The position numbers were made by a program, and so were the translations under genes. Below the pieces are notes generated by a model, which had not been told where the DNA came from, searched no databases, and saw nothing but the letters and a program-made list of their open reading frames with translations. Positions 59,421 through 64,000 of a stretch of 64,000 bases of DNA are shown one piece after another (position 1 is the stretch's first letter; every line of letters starts with the position of its first letter). Origin of the DNA: Akanthomyces muscarius (lineage: Eukaryota; Ascomycota; Sordariomycetes; Hypocreales; Cordycipitaceae); NCBI RefSeq assembly GCF_028009165.1, contig NC_079245.1:62001-126000 (forward strand), read 5' to 3'.

Positions 59421-60945
59421 TTTGTGCAGCAAAATTTCTCGATACGAATAAAGAAGGGAAAAGATTCTGCTACACACAGCGCTAAAATGGAAGTTTTGAA
59501 GGATTGTTTGCCGGAGAAAGCAAACACGAGTTGCACGTGCAGAATACAACTTCCTCTGTAGCTATAGAGGCTTGCGAGAGCTACCGACGAGATGGGGGGG
59601 CCACAGTATTTAGACACGTTTTCTAGAAGCATAATAATGGCCAGGCTCCCTGCATTGAGCTACATGGGCTCGATAAGGAGATGGGTGCGCCACTAAGCAG
59701 CGGTTCGAATACTACGAGCGCCAGGTGGCCTACAGCCTTGTGTTTTGTTAGGACGAAATGGGGCAGCTGGCCATCTCAGGAAGGATGTCCAGCGCCACCT
59801 ACGCCAAAAAAACCGAGGCGGCGCCACGGGGCTATAGCTTGCTCGAATGGGGGAAGTGCCCCGGCTCCGTCCACGGAAATTGCCATCTCTTGTGCACTCT
59901 TGGCGATGTCTATTCCCTGGTTGACAGTCAACAACTTTAGCGACTATGGTAGCACCAGGCACCCGAGACACAGGTTAGTTACCATTGATTCTCCAACAGA
60001 TCTAGATATAGAACTGATAGGGACGGTGACCCCAAAATGATGGTACCCAGACCCATAGACAACCCCCGCTGCCCACGTTGCAGCACTGGGTCCTGACAAC
60101 ATGAGAGGGAAATGGAGGACAGGCCCAGCGAAGGAGAGCGTACGGACGCCGATCCCATGGGGCTTACATCGCCCTTGATGCTCAGTGGTGCCCGCTCTGG
60201 AAGGTGGTGGAGCGAGCTGTGCGCCACGCGGCACCATGGATCCGAGTAGGAGTGGTGGGCTCGCGACAAGACTGGCCGCGCAAGTAAACAACTTGATAAG
60301 GGTGTGGTACTCTTGCAAATATGCTAATTTAATGTCCATATTACATGGCTGTAGGATGATACCCCTGTTGTCGACTTTGTCGACTGGCTCGAGCTTGGAT
60401 AAACAAATGAGCCACATAAGTTCCTTGCGGATGCAGTAAACTGACCTTGCTTACTGGCCATCTTGCCTCCTCAGTCGTTTGTGCGAATGGAGGGCTGCTC
60501 ATCAGGCTGCAGGGCTTGCGCCCCCAAGCCCCCTACTCAATGCATGAATTAAGTAGCAAGTAGGTAGTTACTGCGTCGCTGATTGAAGTAGGGGTAACAT
60601 GCTTTTTTGCTGCATGCAGCCATGCACTAGTCTAAGTAGCCGTGTAGTCTGCTAGCTACATTGCTACCTACGTGCAGACCTACTTTGTGCTTGTCTAATA
60701 AGTACCTCTTGTGGCTGGCACTGATCGGGTTACGGCCGCAACTGGTAACGTCGTCGCCACCACCCACGAAGTATCCATGTGATGCACTTTAGTCTCGAAG
60801 AATGAATGGAGACTTTACAAAAGGACCTCAATTATGCACTTGGGAGCTAATAGGCTTGACGACGTCCGCGTCCCCAGCTGCACCCAGCGACACGTTCCAG
60901 ACCAGAAACAGGCTGCGGGTCGTGCCTTGGTTAAATCGCTCTAGT
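59421..60945. other. Long intergenic region upstream of the amino-acid permease
   Basis: About 1.5 kb with no supported gene. HGATAR-type motifs CGATAAG (59671-59677) and TGATAAG (60294-60300) are possible AreA-type nitrogen regulator sites. A G-rich repeat-like stretch with many TAG/CTA steps lies around 60530-60710; I see no known element there. Confidence 0.4.
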
Positions 60946-61712
60946 TCATAAGTCCTGCCCATTTGGCATTCTGCACTGTTGCAACGTCTTTATCTGATGT
61001 CCGTTGTCTTCAAAATTATTCTCGTCCAACCAAATAACAAAGCCGGCCTTGAGAACTGGCCACTCATCATCTGTGATGCTGAACCACGCAGTGTCACGCC
61101 GCCTGCCTTTGATGATCATGTGTTTTCTGGGATCCTCATTAGCAACCATTCCGAAGGCCTTCGTCATCTGCTGGCCACCTACCGAAAGGTCCCTTCAAAT
61201 GTAAATCCCAGCCGGGTTGCTGCGGCTAGACTCGGTGCATTCAGGTGATTCGCCTTCCATTCCACGCGCTGGTAGCCAAGATCTTCGATTGCATGCTTGA
61301 TGAACAGATAGAACGACTCTGTAGCCTGTCGCGACTTGACAAGCTTTCCGCCTAGAATAACGCTGCCGATTTCAATTCGTCGATGATCCGGAGCCGCCGC
61401 CATGAAGGACATCATGCCAACAGGCTCCGAGGTTGGGTCGGAAAGCGGACCATCATACACAGAGTAGAAGAAAGGGTCTTGCTTTCCGGCCCATTCCTCG
61501 ATTGACTTTGTACAATCTTCCATAGTTGGAAAACCGCTTGTCATCATATACGACCATCGCCAGAAATTTTCTCTTCGGCCGAGATGCTTGAAAAAGCTCG
61601 TTGCATGGGATGGCTCTAGCCTGCGCAGGCCAGTATACTGTCCACGGAGCTCAACCCCAGTCGGGAACTGGGCTGGTTCGCTTGATACAAGAGCTCCGAG
61701 TGGCTGTTCCAT
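60946..61712 (-). CDS. GNAT-family N-acetyltransferase (RimJ/RimL-like)
   Basis: Exons 61183-61712 and 60946-61126 give 236 residues. The 56 bp intron starts GTAGGT, has a TGCTAAT branch-like site and ends CCCAG; splicing restores FEGTFRKHMIIKGRRRDTAWFS, the usual end of this group. Without splicing the frame hits a stop right after FEGTFR. Visible family features are GLRRLEPSHATSFF, MMSFMAAAPDHRRIEIGSV and KANHLNAPSLAAATRLGF. Substrate unknown; many relatives acetylate amino acids, peptides or small amines. Confidence 0.88.
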
Positions 61713-62058
61713 TATGTTGGTGTGTAGTTTCAGACTCCGAGCATCGTCACCGGCTTCGGATGCTTATTATTCATTCGACTCATAATGACTCCACTGAACT
61801 ATCACGTGTTAAAGGAAGAGTGCCGCGGATTATTAGTCGCTTTGGGGCTGAAGCTATAGTTAAATTCATCATTTTCAGCTGAGAGTTTACTACTCCTGTG
61901 TCGCCTTGTTCGTTGTTCAGATGCCAGCATTCATTCTCATAAGCTTCGAACTTGCGCAGGAAACGCTTGGGGCAACCCACCTCGGCCAACCTGCACACGT
62001 CAGCGACACGGCCAAGAAAAAATCCTGTTCCATAGTCAATGCGCACACAGATGTGAAT
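61713..62058. other. Intergenic region
   Basis: 346 bp between the GNAT start and the 3' end of the next permease; nothing specific. Confidence 0.4.
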
Positions 62059-63785
62059 TCATGGCTCTATCTTTTCTTCCAACTCGTCTGAATCTCCCGA
62101 AGTGTTGCTGTTCTCGTGAGCAAGTTTCAACCCATCAATGATTTCCGGCTGCAATGCAACATGCGGGCCACGATAATGCTTACTGCCGCCAACCACCCAA
62201 GTGGCTCCTGCAATCAGAAACATTATTGCAAACGCAGCAATGCAGTAGTTCATATTTGACGCAGTAGTAGGGGTTTCAGGGGGGAATACAAAGAGAACTG
62301 TGGTAAGGATAGTCCAGAATATCCCGATCTTCGCTGTGTTAGCGACGTCTTCTGACTCAGAGGCTGGTGTGATTCTTACCATGTTTAGCACCCACCCAGT
62401 GGCGCCTTTCAACTTGAAGGCTCGATTTTCCGGCAATGCCCTCCTAAGTCTGAGGCAGTTAATTGTTGGGGGAATTGCATATGTGATTCCGAGAGCGACC
62501 ACAGAAGCCGCCGTAATAGCACTGAGCGCTACGGAAGAGCCGAGTAAGACAAATCCAAACATTATGACCCAAGCAGTCGTCCACAGCAACGCATTAAGCG
62601 GTAAATTCAGCCTGGGATGAACCTTTGCAAACGTCGCGCTGAAAGGAAGTCCGTTGTCGCGCGCAAAAGCCCAAGTCATGCGGCTTGAAGTGCACATGAT
62701 GCTAGTAACTGCAAACAACACACAGATCAAGGGAAACATCACTAGGCATGTACTGCCCGCCGCATTGCCAGTCGCCTGCATAAATAGCTCCAGTAGCGGG
62801 CCCCGAGGACTGACGATCACTCTTTCGACATCGGTAACGCAGAAGAGAATGCAGCTGAGAAATATGAATCCGGTAACCATACCAATCAAGATGCAGTAGA
62901 TCATAATTTTGGGTCCTTGAACATGCGGCTCGGGTATTTCTTCAATCATATGAGCTGTCGCATCGAAGCCTTTCCTTAACATGTATTAGCCAATGCATCT
63001 TGGTGGAAGACAGGGATATTCTTCTGTTACATACCAGTCAAGGCGAAGGCGCCTTGCAGAAGGCCAAGCAACCAAGCAATTCCGTCCGGCCAACCTGACT
63101 TGTTGAAAAATTCTCCGTACACCCACGAGGCACTTTGATACTGAGGCGAGGCACAAGCTAGGGTCGTTATGCTTATAACAATGAAACCCACAACTGACCA
63201 GAAGAAAGCGGCCTTGGTCAGGTACGGCAGCAGTCTCGTGAGGAACGTATTGATGGCCAAGGCAACCAACGTGACTGTCGTGTACAGAAGGAATTGATGC
63301 CATGGCTCTGCTTTATATTTTGGATGCAGGAGAAACATAATATCCATGATGAATTGGCTTGCCAGAAGTCCACCCGTGGCACTGAGAGCAACCCAGCCTG
63401 ATACGCTAATCCAGCCTGTGACGTAGCTTACACCGCGACTGACACGTTTCCATGAAACAATTGCCGCCCAGTGATATTGGCCACCAGCTGTAGGATATGC
63501 AGACAAAAATTCTGCGAGAGAAGCGGCCAAGGCCAGATTGCATATTCCTGCAACCATGAAGCCCCAAATGACGGAGCTAGGGCCGCCAGAGGGTAGAGCC
63601 AAGTTTATTGACGCGGCAAGAGCCGTCCATGAGTTCAAAATTGCAAAAGCCAGCCCGAGCATAGAAACCATAGAGAAACTGCGCTTCAACTCTTGTTTGT
63701 GGCCCATTCTCTCCAGAGCGGCGCTGGCTTCAGTTGGCTGTACATCATGGTGCTTGCTCTCTCGGGGAAGGCGAAGAAGGGCCAT
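62059..63785 (-). CDS. GABA/choline-type amino-acid permease (APC superfamily)
   Basis: Exons 63035-63785, 62380-62969 and 62059-62328 give 536 residues. The N-terminus has MGHKQELKRSFSMVSMLGL, then SLAEFLSAYPTAGGQYHW and YVTGWISVSGWVAL, typical of fungal GABA/choline permeases. YDATAHM-like FDATAHMIEEI crosses the first splice. MCTSSRMTWAFARDNGLPFS and a PPETPTTASNMNY segment follow. The second intron (62329-62379) is 51 bp and in frame, so unspliced RNA would add 17 residues (VRITPASESEDVANTAK) in a loop. The start at 63785 is the best ATG; the frame is open to 63911. Confidence 0.9.
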
Positions 63786-64000
63786 GCCGATCCTCGGAGG
63801 GTGAAATTGTGATTTAGAATTGAACACCGACCAGATAATGACAATTCTTAAATATTTTTGGGCTAACTGTTGCAGGATGTCAGTATCACCGATCTCGAAA
63901 ATGGTCCACAATATACCTAGTAGCTTGTCCTCCTTGCTGCTCGGGTTGCTCTACTCGGAGCTCTCTATATTTCACACGTTGAAGACTACAGAACAGGGCA

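Overview
The window is nuclear DNA of a filamentous ascomycete. Genes carry short introns of about 45-95 bp with GTAAGT-like donors. Typical families are Zn(II)2Cys6 regulators, HET-C, WSC and CVNH proteins, MFS and APC permeases and a GH20 chitinolytic enzyme. The AT-saturated repeats, nearly free of CpG, look like the product of RIP (repeat-induced point mutation). The gene content fits a Hypocreales-type fungus that lives on insects, fungi or soil matter; that placement is inference.

Layout. 1-3665: AT-rich relic whose right end is a decayed terminal repeat of the same TA-flanked element family found intact at 15038-15841 and 44876-45681. 3741-12617: possible small biosynthetic locus with a UbiA prenyltransferase, a GNAT acetyltransferase, an unusual 954-residue protein (IDO-like heme domain, FAD/NADPH reductase domain, cytochrome b5 domain) and an intron-rich Zn2Cys6 regulator that no single long reading frame reveals. 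13197-14591: glutaminase with a STAS tail. 15.0-16.7 kb: element copy 2 beside a decayed SDR. 17.7-24.3 kb: a three-exon CVNH lectin-like secreted protein, a divergent Zn2Cys6 regulator, a dienelactone-hydrolase-like enzyme and an NmrA/isoflavone-reductase-like protein. 25.2-26.5 kb: broken PP2C phosphatase. 26.85-28.29 kb: WSC cell-wall protein with a pentapeptide repeat. 30.2-34.6 kb: two MFS transporters. 36.3-44.4 kb: secreted four-repeat Cys-rich protein, frameshifted FAD monooxygenase, two divergent Zn2Cys6 regulators and an SRPBCC protein. 44.9-48.1 kb: element copy 3 and a HET-C protein. 49.1-50.1 kb: four-exon secreted Cys-rich protein. 51.1-51.9 kb: internally deleted capsule-synthesis-like glycosyltransferase. 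52.0-63.8 kb: M20 amidohydrolase, GH20 hexosaminidase, two APC permeases and a second GNAT.

Genes may work together as nitrogen and carbon scavenging (glutaminase, M20 hydrolase, hexosaminidase, amino-acid permeases, sugar transporter), as surface or secreted interaction proteins (WSC, CVNH, Cys-rich repeats), and as specialised metabolism at the left end and around 37.6-44.4 kb. Four broken genes and three transposon-like copies mark this as a dynamic accessory region. Exon borders were placed by eye from GT/AG sites and protein continuity. The best candidate for something undescribed is the IDO-like/reductase/cytochrome b5 fusion at 6659-9523.
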